Notes: a model not told the origin generated them from the sequence alone. DNA of 64,000 bases from Butyrivibrio sp. (GCF_017433805.1 NZ_JAFRGN010000036.1:1-64000), one strand, 5' to 3'. Counted from the first letter of the stretch, positions 28,848 through 38,502 are shown. Numbers and translations are program-made.

Positions 28848-31061
28848 TTACTGCTTTTTAATATTCATAAGGGCATTTGAAAGTGCCTTAATCTCGTCAG
28901 ATTCTATATCCATTCCGCTCTGTTGCAGGAGCTTCTTAAGGGGCTGTCGGGCAATCATCTGCTGCATTGCTTCTGAAATCTCTACGCCTTCTCCCATTCC
29001 GCCTGCTGTTCTTGATGTCATTGCTGCCATCATCCTGTCGAGAATTGCTTTTCCTTCAGGTATGGCCTGAATCTCTGCCATTGTACTTGAAAGGGAGAGA
29101 TATCCCTCTTTTTCCTCAGGCTCATCTTTCTTGTCAAACCAGTTCCTGACCTTTTTATCCGGTGCAAAATATGTCGGATTGGGCTCGGAAACCTTTGTTA
29201 TCTCCATCTCATCCGAAAGTTCTCCGCTCACAGCCTTTATGGTATGAACTCCGCTTATGGGAACATTAAACTTAAAGATATGTTCTCCACTTGCGTTTCC
29301 TACCTCTACGCCGTCAACAAAGAGAGTTACGGACTTTTGGTTTGAATATACCTTAATCTCTGTGTTATCCTCGATGCGGTCGTGATATCTTTTTCCGCAA
29401 AGATGGATGAAAGGCTCATCTGACCACCATGCTTTATAAATGTAATAGGCGTCTTTCTTCTGCTTTCTGTCAAAGGTGATGACACCCTTGTGGTTTTTGC
29501 CCGGATCTCCTGCCTCATCTCGTCCTGCTGCAGCAAATTCAAACATATTCCAAAGATATGTTCCCCAGATATATGGACGGGTGCTGAACATTTCAAGCAT
29601 ATGCTCGTGATAAACAGCCTGATAACTCTCTGTATAATCGCCTTTTTCAGGTATTGGAGACTGAAGCGTAATTACTGAATCTGCGCCATACTCCGTAAGT
29701 CCTATTGCCACATCGGGATGCTGATTATGGAAATCGTCAAACCACTTGTCATTGTCCTCCATCTCGCCTACATACCAGCCATAGTAGAGGTTGTAGCCGC
29801 GAATATCAGGCAGTGTTACAAGAGGCGAGTCTGTCTCAAGAAGGAACAGATTTGCCATGGCAGAATATCTGATAGGATCCATCTCGTGGACAATATCATT
29901 TAATATCCTGTGGTTCTCCAAAAGATCTTCAGTAACACCCTGCAAAGAGATTTCATTTGAAAGTGCCCAGCACATTATCGATGCATGATTGTAATTCTGG
30001 CTTATCAGCTCTTTCATCTGGGATATGGTGTTCTCTCTTCCACTGTCCATATGTACAGTGATATATGGAATCTCAGCCCATACTACTATTCCCTTTTCAT
30101 CACAAAGATCATAGAAGTACTGATCATGCTGATAATGTGCAAGCCTTATGGAATTGGCACCCATGGAGAGGATGAGATCAATGTCCTCCTTGTGCATTTC
30201 TTTTGTCAGTGCATTGCCAACTCCTGCCCTGTCCTGATGTCGTGAAACGCCTCGAAGCGGATAGCTTTCTCCATTGAGGAAAAATCCTTTATGAGGATCA
30301 ACATGAAACTGCCTTACTCCAAACCTGTCATAGATTCTGTCACACTCTTTTGTTCCATCCAAAAGAGTTGCTGTTATGTTGTACAAGAACGGATCCTTGA
30401 GACCGTTCCATAAATGTGGCTCTTTTATCGTGATCTTACCGCAGGCAACATATCCACAGGATGCATCCTCTGCCGGAACCACCTCAAACTCCTGCTCTGT
30501 TACACCGTCAATTGATATTCTTACGCGCTCTCCGCCGCATGTGTATGCCTTTATTTCAATTTCAGCATCATTTCCGTTTAGTCTTGGTGTGACGTACAGT
30601 CCTTTTCCACCATAATAGTCCATGTCAAAGTGCTTTTCATCCACAACCACAAGATAAACATCCCTGTAAATGCCACCATAGAAAGTGAAATCCGCTTTCT
30701 GTGGATACACCCTTGTATTGGGCTCGTTGGAAACAGAAACTACCATCTCATTTAAATCTGAAAGTGCCTCTGTAATGTCCGTCCTAAAGCAGGAATATCC
30801 GCCATCATGGCTCGCTACCTCACGGCCGTTTAAAACAACTTTTGCAGAGGAGTTAGCGCCTCGAAATTCCACAAACACCCGCTGTCCCTCTTCCATTACC
30901 GGTCTTTCAAATGTCTTTTTATAAAGGCAGGTTCCTCTGTAATACTGCTCAGGCCCCGTCTGTCCATCAACAGCATTCCAGGTATGAGGAAGAGTTATGC
31001 TTTTGCTCTTTCCCTCTTTTTCAAATATCCAGTTATCATTCCAAAGAATTGTTGTTCGCAT
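28848..31061 (-). CDS. GH2 beta-galactosidase-type glycosidase with unusual C-terminal helical domain
   Basis: Cytoplasmic GH2 enzyme of 737 residues. A sugar-binding jelly roll (about 1-150), an Ig-like domain, and a TIM barrel with SIRLAHYQHD, acid/base E in CWALSNEIS and nucleophile E in IGLTEYGADS are seen, then an Ig-like domain. The last 100 residues (from about YLSLSSTMAEIQAIPEGKAI) form a Met-rich helical tail not part of the core fold; I recall similar tails on glycosidases of gut Firmicutes. Activity may be beta-galactosidase or beta-glucuronidase; the sequence does not settle it. Second gene of the operon. Confidence 0.9.
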   Translation of the reverse strand: MRTTILWNDNWIFEKEGKSKSITLPHTWNAVDGQTGPEQYYRGTCLYKKTFERPVMEEGQRVFVEFRGANSSAKVVLNGREVASHDGGYSCFRTDITEALSDLNEMVVSVSNEPNTRVYPQKADFTFYGGIYRDVYLVVVDEKHFDMDYYGGKGLYVTPRLNGNDAEIEIKAYTCGGERVRISIDGVTEQEFEVVPAEDASCGYVACGKITIKEPHLWNGLKDPFLYNITATLLDGTKECDRIYDRFGVRQFHVDPHKGFFLNGESYPLRGVSRHQDRAGVGNALTKEMHKEDIDLILSMGANSIRLAHYQHDQYFYDLCDEKGIVVWAEIPYITVHMDSGRENTISQMKELISQNYNHASIMCWALSNEISLQGVTEDLLENHRILNDIVHEMDPIRYSAMANLFLLETDSPLVTLPDIRGYNLYYGWYVGEMEDNDKWFDDFHNQHPDVAIGLTEYGADSVITLQSPIPEKGDYTESYQAVYHEHMLEMFSTRPYIWGTYLWNMFEFAAAGRDEAGDPGKNHKGVITFDRKQKKDAYYIYKAWWSDEPFIHLCGKRYHDRIEDNTEIKVYSNQKSVTLFVDGVEVGNASGEHIFKFNVPISGVHTIKAVSGELSDEMEITKVSEPNPTYFAPDKKVRNWFDKKDEPEEKEGYLSLSSTMAEIQAIPEGKAILDRMMAAMTSRTAGGMGEGVEISEAMQQMIARQPLKKLLQQSGMDIESDEIKALSNALMNIKKQ

Positions 31062-31080
31062 GTTTCACCTCTCCAGTTTT

Positions 31081-32595
31081 TTACTGACCCATTGCAGCCT
31101 TTTTCTTCTCGCCGATACTCTTCTGGATCTCTTCCATCTTCTCGTATGTGAGCTCAGAATTCTTCATTGCCAGAAGTGTGCAGATCCATCCCACTATAGG
31201 GAATCCGATAAGAAGTATTACGGTCATAACTCTGACGCCGAAGGTAAGCGGATCACCCTGCTGAGGCGCTGTAGTTGTATATCCTATAAGCCCGATCATG
31301 AGTGTTGCGATAGTTGCACCAAAGGATGAAACTATTTTGTCAATAAAGCTGTAAGTAGCGGATACTGTCGCAGGCATGTATTTTCCTGAGCGATCCATCT
31401 CATAGTCAACAACATCCATTCTGAACGCGCTTGTTGATACAGAAACAACCATCTTCATTGCGTTATTTCCAAATGTAAAGAGTACATAAGTGATTGCCAT
31501 GAGAACTGCTCCGGTTGATAAGTTGCCACCGAATACTGTTCCCACAAGAGTTGTAGGTGTGAATAAAAGATATACTGCAAATGCGATATTCAGTCCGATA
31601 CAATTCTTGGTCCAGTCGATCATGACCTTTCGGCTACCCTGTTTGCCGGCAATCTTCGCACCTATGATCGCGAAAATAATGGATGGAAGCATTGCCACAG
31701 CAGAAAGAATTGATGAAATAGCCATTGATCCAAGCATGATTCCGTTAAGCATCGTGGCTACTACCGCTGCAGAGCCTATTGTCTGAGCCAGCTTATCGGA
31801 TGTTGCAGCCATGATGAATCTCTGAAGCTCTTTGTTTTCTTTGATCAGAGCCAGCATATCCTTAAAGCTTGGCTTTTCATCGGTTTCGCCATCCTTTTTG
31901 ATTCCTTCGAAATTCTCGGGAATGTCATATGGAGCAATTCCTATGCATGCCAGAATGTAGAAAAAGAGTGAAACAAGTATTACCACTACATTGTAAGTTG
32001 CGAAGTATTCTGTTCCCTGAATGTTATTAAATCTTGGGAGAATCACAGCCGATGCCACAACGCTCATGATCATCGGAACCAGATATGAATATGCTGTACT
32101 CCAGACACCGATTGTAGGACGCTGCTTAGGATCGTTGGTCAGAATGTTCATGTTGATCTGGCCGGCTATACTTACGAATGTATAACCAATGATATAGATC
32201 ACATAACAGAGAACAAAGAATGCTATTCCTGCTGCGCCCGTAAGTGACAGCTTTGCCCCTATATTGCACATCAGCGTCGTAGCAATGACCATAAGAAGCC
32301 ATCCAAACATGATTGAGAATCTTACTTTTCCAAACCTTGAATTAAATCTTTCCAGGAAAAAAGCTATTACCGGGTCTGTAATTCCATCCAAAAGCCTTGA
32401 TCCTGTGATAATAAGTCCTGTAACTGCAACAAGTATTCCAAAGTTGGAATTTCCAATATATGTTGCACCATTCATCAGCAGATAAAATGCCATCTGCCCT
32501 GCACCTGTCATCATCGCAAGCGCAATATGCCAGGTTTTAGCTCTTTTATAAGTTACCCCATTTTCTTCTCTTATCAGAGATTTGTCTTTACCCAT
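31081..32595 (-). CDS. GPH family sugar:cation symporter
   Basis: First gene of the glycoside operon and its likely importer. The 504-residue protein has about 12 membrane helices and matches the glycoside-pentoside-hexuronide (MelB-type) branch of MFS: SRLLDGITDPVIAFFLERF near residue 65 carries the cation-site Asp region, and DYEMDRSGKYMPATVSATYSF is the other family motif. AAAGGGG precedes the ATG. The solute is probably the oligosaccharide or glycoside cut by GH2, GH78 and GH1. Confidence 0.92.
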   Translation of the reverse strand: MGKDKSLIREENGVTYKRAKTWHIALAMMTGAGQMAFYLLMNGATYIGNSNFGILVAVTGLIITGSRLLDGITDPVIAFFLERFNSRFGKVRFSIMFGWLLMVIATTLMCNIGAKLSLTGAAGIAFFVLCYVIYIIGYTFVSIAGQINMNILTNDPKQRPTIGVWSTAYSYLVPMIMSVVASAVILPRFNNIQGTEYFATYNVVVILVSLFFYILACIGIAPYDIPENFEGIKKDGETDEKPSFKDMLALIKENKELQRFIMAATSDKLAQTIGSAAVVATMLNGIMLGSMAISSILSAVAMLPSIIFAIIGAKIAGKQGSRKVMIDWTKNCIGLNIAFAVYLLFTPTTLVGTVFGGNLSTGAVLMAITYVLFTFGNNAMKMVVSVSTSAFRMDVVDYEMDRSGKYMPATVSATYSFIDKIVSSFGATIATLMIGLIGYTTTAPQQGDPLTFGVRVMTVILLIGFPIVGWICTLLAMKNSELTYEKMEEIQKSIGEKKKAAMGQ

Positions 32596-32726
32596 TATTA
32601 ACCCCTTTCAGTTGCATGATAATCTTTGAAAGCTTTCCTGTTATGGTCATAGTATCATTTAGTTTTGTAATATGTTAGAATTATTATATCCTAATTAGCA
32701 TTATTTTATTGTTTTGAGGAATAAAT

Positions 32727-33938
32727 ATGGACCACACTCTTTTTTCAGCTCTTTTAAAAAACCTGCTCTCTGTGGATGTCACGGATGCAACAGACATGGA
32801 CAGCTCTCTTTACGCCTTTGAAAAGGAATACTGCTTCAGCATAAAGATGCAGCCCATGTTTACAGGCGATGCTCTGCGCTATCTTCTGGCCTCATCCAAA
32901 GGAAGCATGATCTATGAGCTCATAGACCAACTCGGTATCTGCTTGTCCTTTTTTACGTTTGATAACAGGATTTATATAATCGGACCTTATGTAAAAGAGA
33001 AATATTCAGAGCTTAAGACAGAAACCGTACTTGCAAAAAACGATGAATCCTCATCCAAATCATTGGCGTTTAAGCTGTATTACACAGCATTTCCCATTGT
33101 GTATACCGAGCAGATCACCAGTGTTGTAAATAAATGCATAATCTCTTTTTCCCCTACGGAAAGTGAGTATTCATACAGAAGACTATCGGGATTTATTCAG
33201 GATGTATCTGAAGAAGATGATAAGACAGAACTGTCCGAGAAGAATTACAGTAAAATCTACAGGAGATATGATCAGGAAAAGCAGTTCCTTTCGATGATAA
33301 GAAACGGGGATACCAAAAACATCCTGTCCGCATTTGAAAAATTGTCCGGTCCGGAGGCTCTTTCCGATTTTTCCAAAGAGACTCTTAACTACTATGCCTC
33401 GGGTTATGGCCTCGCAATACTTAAAGCTCTTTCCAGAAAAGCTGCGGAAGAATCAGGTCTTTCAGTCATTACAATAGATGAGATAACCCAAAAATACACC
33501 CAGCTTTCATCAGCTACAAACAATGCAGAGCTTCAGACGCGCTATCCGATCGATATGATCGTTGAGCTGACAAAAGCTGTTCACAACCACAAGCTGTCTC
33601 TGGACAAATATTCTCCCCCCATTCAGAGGGTAATGGAATACATCAATCTTCATCTGGGGGACCATATATCAAACGATGATCTGGCGGCAAATGCCAGTAT
33701 GTCCATCTCTCACCTGTCTAAGGTGTTCAAAAAAGAAACCGGCGGGACCATGACGGAGTACATCGCACTTATGCGCTGCAAAAAAGCTGCCGGACTCCTG
33801 AAAAAGACAGATCTTCCGGTCCAGGAGATCAGCAGCTACGTCGGATATTCTGACAACAATTACTTTGTAAAAGTATTTAAAAAAATATTTGATCTGACAC
33901 CCTCAGAATATAGAAAAACGCGTATAGTAAGCCTATGA
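32727..33938 (+). CDS. AraC family transcriptional regulator of the glycoside operon
   Basis: Divergent from the operon, 131 bases away, so probably its activator. The 403-residue protein has a long N-terminal sensor region (about 1-290) with no recognised cupin motif, resembling the two-part sensors of Lachnospiraceae AraC proteins. The C-terminal DNA-binding domain (about 295-398) has both helix-turn-helix units: NDDLAANASMSISHLSKVFK and VQEISSYVGYSDNNYFVKVF, then FDLTPSEYRK. GAGGAA precedes the ATG. No membrane segment. Confidence 0.92.
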   Translation: MDHTLFSALLKNLLSVDVTDATDMDSSLYAFEKEYCFSIKMQPMFTGDALRYLLASSKGSMIYELIDQLGICLSFFTFDNRIYIIGPYVKEKYSELKTETVLAKNDESSSKSLAFKLYYTAFPIVYTEQITSVVNKCIISFSPTESEYSYRRLSGFIQDVSEEDDKTELSEKNYSKIYRRYDQEKQFLSMIRNGDTKNILSAFEKLSGPEALSDFSKETLNYYASGYGLAILKALSRKAAEESGLSVITIDEITQKYTQLSSATNNAELQTRYPIDMIVELTKAVHNHKLSLDKYSPPIQRVMEYINLHLGDHISNDDLAANASMSISHLSKVFKKETGGTMTEYIALMRCKKAAGLLKKTDLPVQEISSYVGYSDNNYFVKVFKKIFDLTPSEYRKTRIVSL

Positions 33939-33942
33939 AACA

Positions 33943-34290
33943 CTATGCTTCTGATCGCTTCCACATTGTCTTCCCATCCGCATTCTGCAACAGGTTCCCC
34001 CTGTGAAGATCTCCGTGGCAATTCCCCTGCGGAAGATTTTTTACCTTATCCCACAAACGCTCTCCCAGTTCCTCATACTCTTTGATACGTGGGTATTTCT
34101 TTTTACGAAGGGACTCAATATATCGACCTATAAAGAATTCTTTGTCGCGGTAGACAAGCTCCGAGGGATAGTCCTCCATCAATTGATGAAATCTGCCTAC
34201 AAGCCTGCCTACTTCGGATGCACATTTTTCAAGTTCCGGCTCGTCCCCATCAATGAAGTCCATGAGAACTATCAGGATCTTCTCCCCATG
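33943..34290 (-). pseudogene. Fragment of an aminoglycoside-phosphotransferase-like kinase
   Basis: The frame holds the middle of an APH-type kinase: the catalytic loop NCHGDLHRGNLL and preceding helices (VGRLVGRFHQLMEDYP). The N-terminal ATP-binding lobe is missing and the C-terminus ends soon after the loop, without the DxD/DFD metal motif. The upstream boundary coincides with the broken start of the LytTR fragment on the other strand. I read it as a deletion remnant. Confidence 0.8.
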
Positions 34291-34292
34291 CC

Positions 34293-34742
34293 ATGAAGCT
34301 TTTTTCCGTTCAGCCTCTGGATTTTCTTGTTAAGCCTGTCAAAAAGGAAGAACTGTTCAAGGCAATAAAGCGTGGTCTCGAGATAATTGGGGAATCAGAG
34401 GACTATTTTTCATATAAGTCTGGGAGAACCAATAACACAATCTGCTGTAAAGAGATTCTCTATTTCATGAGCAACAAGCGAGTGATCAGCATAGTCTGCA
34501 GGGATGAGATCATAGAGTACTATGGCAAATTATCAGATGAATTAAAGAAATTGCCGGATTACTTTCTGCAGATACACAATTCCTACGTGATCAATCTGAA
34601 TGCTATAAAAAAGACAGGAAGTGATCATGTGATCATGAACAATGATGAGAACATCAGTATTAGCAGGAAATATGCTGATTCTTATAAAAATACTATTTTT
34701 TTACGCTGGAAAAAGATGCATTGTGCACAATTATTACTTTGA
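34293..34742 (+). pseudogene. Fragment of a LytTR response regulator
   Basis: The frame starts within the last part of a receiver domain (FSVQPLDFLVKPVKKEEL) and continues through a full LytTR DNA-binding domain (about 40-140) with LQIHNSYVINLNAI. The phospho-acceptor half is missing, and no ribosome site precedes the ATG. It abuts the kinase fragment head to head at about 34290, showing a deletion or rearrangement that joined two unrelated genes. The DNA-binding part could still be made but would not be controlled by phosphorylation. Confidence 0.8.
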
Positions 34743-34782
34743 ATTTAGCTGCAAAACATTTTTGTCAAAATCTTCTATCAGC

Positions 34783-34824
34783 AAAAAGGCGGCTTACAAC
34801 CTTTTTGATCGATTGCAAACCGCC
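34783..34824 (-). terminator. Terminator after the toxin gene
   Basis: GGCGGCTTACAA (34788-34799) pairs with TTGCAAACCGCC (34813-34824) with few mismatches, followed on the minus strand by five T. It lies 34 bases after the toxin stop. Confidence 0.8.
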
Positions 34825-34857
34825 AGATTGGCACAAACTAGATTCAATAATGAAGGT

Positions 34858-35205
34858 TTATTCTTTCCAATAATCTTCTGTTTCCTGTGAAGTGGTTCCG
34901 ATTCCAAACAACTTCCACATAAAGTCCTCTCTCTCATTGTATATGTTCACAATGAATATTTCATCAAGCTCAATCCTAAAGAAAATATAGTTTTTAGCTG
35001 CATATATTACTTGGTAATCAGTATCAACACCAAACATTTCTCGTACTGATATTCCAATTTCTTCATTTTCCTTAATGGACTGTATCCTATCGTTTATCTT
35101 TTTGAATACGGCAAGTCTTACATCTTTATCAAAGCGAGTATCAAGATCTTTTTTAATTATTCTGATCTTGTCTCTATAATCCTGGGAATACTTTATTTTC
35201 TTCAA
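34858..35205 (-). CDS. RelE/ParE-type toxin
   Basis: A 115-residue protein of RelE/ParE size and layout: N-terminal helices, then a beta-sheet with DYQVIYAAKNYIFFRIELDE and IVNIYNEREDFM. The family cuts mRNA on the ribosome or poisons gyrase; which applies is unclear. It overlaps the Phd-like antitoxin by 4 bases, the standard layout for a type II module. A terminator follows. Confidence 0.78.
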   Translation of the reverse strand: MKKIKYSQDYRDKIRIIKKDLDTRFDKDVRLAVFKKINDRIQSIKENEEIGISVREMFGVDTDYQVIYAAKNYIFFRIELDEIFIVNIYNEREDFMWKLFGIGTTSQETEDYWKE

Positions 35206-35462
35206 TCCTCAAGTCCCATCTCTTTCTGCATCTCTTCATCGCTTACCCATCCCTCAAGATTGGAGCGTTCTTCAGCCTTTTTAAGATCGGACAATACAGC
35301 ATGTACAGCTCTTAAGCGATCTAATTCATCAGCCTCTTCTACAGTCATGATTGCATAAGCGCCACGACCATTTCTTGTTAAATATACACGGTTGCTAGCG
35401 TCTACTTCCTTTAATACATCTGTATAATTTCTAAGATCAGATATTGGCATGATTGCTGGCAT
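35202..35462 (-). CDS. Phd/YefM-type antitoxin
   Basis: An 86-residue antitoxin. The N-terminal part, MPAIMPISDLRNYTDVLKEV then RVYLTRNGRGAYAIM, is a Phd/YefM DNA-binding fold. The C-terminal acidic helix would neutralise the toxin. The ATG at 35462 is set by AGGAGG 6 bases upstream; a longer reading starting 12 codons earlier lacks one. It should repress its own promoter with the toxin. Confidence 0.87.
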   Translation of the reverse strand: MPAIMPISDLRNYTDVLKEVDASNRVYLTRNGRGAYAIMTVEEADELDRLRAVHAVLSDLKKAEERSNLEGWVSDEEMQKEMGLED

Positions 35463-35728
35463 AACATCCCTCCTATTCAATCTATTTAATCTAAACAAAC
35501 TTTTCCTTAAACAAATTATAGTTCAATGCACATATATTTACAAGCATATTCGCGTGTTAATTTGTCAGCAAATCGCCATGAATTAGTTGAATCCAAGATT
35601 ATAAAGATTATAAAGTTCACCGGCTGAAACAGAAACGTTTAGTTCAAATTTTTGCGTTTTCTACATTTCTTTTTTCTACTATTTCTCTTACTTCTACGCT
35701 TCACTCATTTTTCTAAATCAAGTACATC

Positions 35729-37111
35729 TCATGATGCAGCTTTTTCACTGATATATAGCCAAACACGATTTTCAATGTTGTCAATTGTCTGATCAATCGA
35801 TTGCTGGCCGGCAAAGAAAGCATCTGCCTCTTCATATATAACGTAATCCACCTTTGGATTCAAAGAATACGACTTATCTACACTTTCAATTAGTGATATC
35901 AGATCTTCAGCCTGTTTATCTGTTATGGAGTAGATTGGAAATGATTCATAGGTTTCATCAGGCTGATACATAGCTTTTGCCACCATTTCATCACCATTAT
36001 ATTCAACCTTCTTAGCTTTATCTAGCATTTTATCCATAGCACTTCTGGTTATAGGAAGATTAAAACTTTCTGCCATATCCAGCTGATATTCATCAGACAT
36101 TAGTTGTTTCATAAACTCCCAAGCTTGATCTTTATGTTTGCTAGACATGGATATAGCCATAACATTATCTCCAGGCTCAACTATTGTTCCGCATCCATCA
36201 TGGCAAGGGAATCCAACATAATTTACATCTTCCGTTTGAAACTCGCATTCAATTCTGGCAGTATCAAAAACATCTGCAACTATATATCCATTGACCACAT
36301 AGTCTTTTACCCCAAAACCATTCCAAGATTCATCACCATAATTAAGATCGAACTTGTCAGCATATTCTAAAATACTTCTAAACTCATCACTATCAAAAGA
36401 GTTGGTCCCTTTTTCCCAGTCTACATATTCATTAGTAAGCGCACAAAATATCCTATCAAATACAGCAAGCTTATTTAGATGTCCAAGGGGATATTCCTTG
36501 CCACTTTTCTCAAAAATGCCTAACATAGTCTCAACGTCCCATCTTCTGATATCTCCTATCTCAGCTTTACATCCTACGAGCGTATTAAGACGTATAGTTG
36601 ATGGAAGTGCATAAAGTCCACCTTCAACAGAAAGTGCGTCAAGAATATTAGGAAATAAATTCTCTTTAATCTCTGGATTGTTATCAATGTACTGCCTAAG
36701 ATCAACGGTATATTTCCCGGTAACAGCAGCAACATTGTAATCCCATCTGTAATTTATTATATCCGGCCCCTCCCCTGATACAACTTCTCTTTGCAAAAGA
36801 GTCACATTTCCATCATACATGTCCTCTTCACGGCGATACTCTTTTATGACTATTTCATAATCACTATGGGCCTGATTAAATTTATCAATCTGCTTTTGTA
36901 GTATTTCGTCAGCATCATTTGATAACTCGTCATCCTCAAAAAGCATAGCAAGAACAATCTGCTCCTTCTCTGTATTCATGTTCTCTGATTGCTCGTATAT
37001 AGCAGACTCATTTACATTTTCATTACCGAATGCGCCTGTTTCCTTCCCGCATCCTGTGATACACGTAATCAAAAAAGCTACTGCTGATAGCATAATAATA
37101 ATTCTTCTCAT
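35729..37111 (-). CDS. Solute-binding lipoprotein of ABC-type sugar uptake
   Basis: A 460-residue extracellular solute-binding protein family 1 member. The signal peptide ends in a lipobox, ITGC, so it is anchored to the outer face of the membrane. EQIVLAMLFEDDE opens the mature fold, and the core includes VSGEGPDIINYRWD and DNVMAISMSSKHKDQAWEFMKQLM, typical of sugar-binding proteins. No permease or ATPase gene is nearby, so it must share another transporter or act as a sensor, perhaps with the adjacent two-component system. Confidence 0.87.
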   Translation of the reverse strand: MRRIIIMLSAVAFLITCITGCGKETGAFGNENVNESAIYEQSENMNTEKEQIVLAMLFEDDELSNDADEILQKQIDKFNQAHSDYEIVIKEYRREEDMYDGNVTLLQREVVSGEGPDIINYRWDYNVAAVTGKYTVDLRQYIDNNPEIKENLFPNILDALSVEGGLYALPSTIRLNTLVGCKAEIGDIRRWDVETMLGIFEKSGKEYPLGHLNKLAVFDRIFCALTNEYVDWEKGTNSFDSDEFRSILEYADKFDLNYGDESWNGFGVKDYVVNGYIVADVFDTARIECEFQTEDVNYVGFPCHDGCGTIVEPGDNVMAISMSSKHKDQAWEFMKQLMSDEYQLDMAESFNLPITRSAMDKMLDKAKKVEYNGDEMVAKAMYQPDETYESFPIYSITDKQAEDLISLIESVDKSYSLNPKVDYVIYEEADAFFAGQQSIDQTIDNIENRVWLYISEKAAS

Positions 37112-37146
37112 GGTAATTCCTCCCCTTTTTTGTGATCATTTATAAG

Positions 37147-37653
37147 TTATAGCGCTGTAACCCATCCAGCTTTTGGCATAGTAAAGACATCGTCCTCATA
37201 CGAGATTACTATTTCCTTGATTCTGCTCCTGTCATAGGAAAAATCAACTCTTCCGGACTTATAATAGCCATTCCTGTAGAAGGCAACCTTTCCTTCACTA
37301 TTTTCTGCTAAAAAGAAAAGTGCTCTCGCTATGTTTTCAGTACCAGTTTTTGTCTGAATAAGCTGTGCGTCATTATATATGTACTCAGCAGCAAATTTCT
37401 TTTTCACGCTATTTACTATTTCATCATCAGCAAATGCGTCTAGTTTTCTCTCTGGAAGTTTTGCATTGAATAGTGCATAAACCTTTAAAAAGTCTTTATC
37501 TCCTTTTGTTAATACAATCTGCCTTCCCTCATAATAGACCACTATAACGTCAGGCTCAGGAAAACTATTCTCTTTACAACCGCAAGCTCCGCAAATTAGC
37601 ATCACTCCCACTATCAGTGTGGTAACGCATATTATTGCCAATATTCTTCTCAT
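37147..37653 (-). CDS. Small lipoprotein, function unknown
   Basis: A 168-residue secreted lipoprotein with lipobox ICGAC in the first 30 residues and no recognised catalytic motif. The mature part resembles small extracellular domains of unknown function found in Firmicutes. I take ATG 37653, which has GGAGGTG 9 bases upstream; a TTG two codons earlier is less likely. It is divergent from the OmpR-type regulator and precedes the solute-binding lipoprotein by 35 bases, probably in one operon. Confidence 0.75.
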   Translation of the reverse strand: MRRILAIICVTTLIVGVMLICGACGCKENSFPEPDVIVVYYEGRQIVLTKGDKDFLKVYALFNAKLPERKLDAFADDEIVNSVKKKFAAEYIYNDAQLIQTKTGTENIARALFFLAENSEGKVAFYRNGYYKSGRVDFSYDRSRIKEIVISYEDDVFTMPKAGWVTAL

Positions 37654-37710
37654 CCCCAACTCACCTCCAACATCGCATTTCTTGCTATGCCCATCATATC
37701 AGTGATTTCG

Positions 37711-37768
37711 CCTTAACAATTCTTATTAATTCTTAAGATTTCTTAAGATGCCAGATTTATGTGATATA
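37711..37768 (+). promoter_or_regulatory. Direct-repeat box and -10 of the two-component operon
   Basis: Four 10-base repeats in register: CCTTAACAAT, TCTTATTAAT, TCTTAAGATT, TCTTAAGATG (37711-37750). They overlap the -35 position of a promoter whose -10 is TATAGT-like at about 37763-37768. OmpR-family regulators bind repeats at about one helical turn, so this is probably the autoregulatory site. It also faces the divergent lipoprotein gene. Confidence 0.65.
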
Positions 37769-37797
37769 GTTAAGAAAAAAGATATCAAGGAAGACTC

Positions 37798-38502
37798 ATG
37801 AATACTGCAAATATTCTAATTATCGAGGATGATGAAAGCATCCGTGAAAGTGTAAAAATACTTTTGGAAAGCGAAGGATTCTCTGTAACTGACGCTTCTT
37901 CAGGAGAACAGGGACTTTCCCTGCTAAGTAACGATACAGACCTTGTAATTCTGGATAACATGCTCCCGGGCATGTCAGGTTATAAAGTGTGCGAGGAAAT
38001 TAGAAAAACCTCTGTACTGCCAATTCTCTTTTTAACTGCCAGATCCACCGAAAGCGACAAAGTTCTCGGATTTGCCAGAGGCGGTGACGACTATCTTGTA
38101 AAACCTTTTTCATATGTGGAGTTGACAGCAAGAATAAAGGCTTTGCTCAGAAGGCACCATGAATACAACCCCTTATCTGCCGCTATCTCCAATAATTCAA
38201 AAGAGTGGGTGGAACACAAAAATATCCGCATAAGCGCCACCAAAAACGAAGTCTATATTGATGGAAAAGAAATAACTCTAACCGAAACTGAGTATCAGAT
38301 ACTTCTTTTACTGGCTGATAGTCCTGATAAAACATTTTCAGCTCAGGAAATCTATGAAACAGTTTGGGATGAGATTTACCGTGCCGATTCTGCTAATACG
38401 GTAATGGTACACATAAGAAAGCTGCGAACAAAGATCGAGCAAAATCCGCAGGAACCGCAAATAATCTTAACTGTATGGGGAAAGGGTTACAAAATTGGCT
38501 AG
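37798..38502 (+). CDS. OmpR-family response regulator
   Basis: A 234-residue regulator. The receiver domain (about 4-118) has acidic pair D11-D12, phospho-acceptor D53 in VILDNMLPG, T in LTAR and K in LVKPFSY. The winged-helix DNA-binding domain (about 135-234) ends in HIRKLRTKIEQ and VWGKGYKIG. It overlaps the kinase gene by 8 bases. It should act on the repeat box upstream of its own start, and may control the divergent lipoproteins. Confidence 0.95.
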   Translation: MNTANILIIEDDESIRESVKILLESEGFSVTDASSGEQGLSLLSNDTDLVILDNMLPGMSGYKVCEEIRKTSVLPILFLTARSTESDKVLGFARGGDDYLVKPFSYVELTARIKALLRRHHEYNPLSAAISNNSKEWVEHKNIRISATKNEVYIDGKEITLTETEYQILLLLADSPDKTFSAQEIYETVWDEIYRADSANTVMVHIRKLRTKIEQNPQEPQIILTVWGKGYKIG

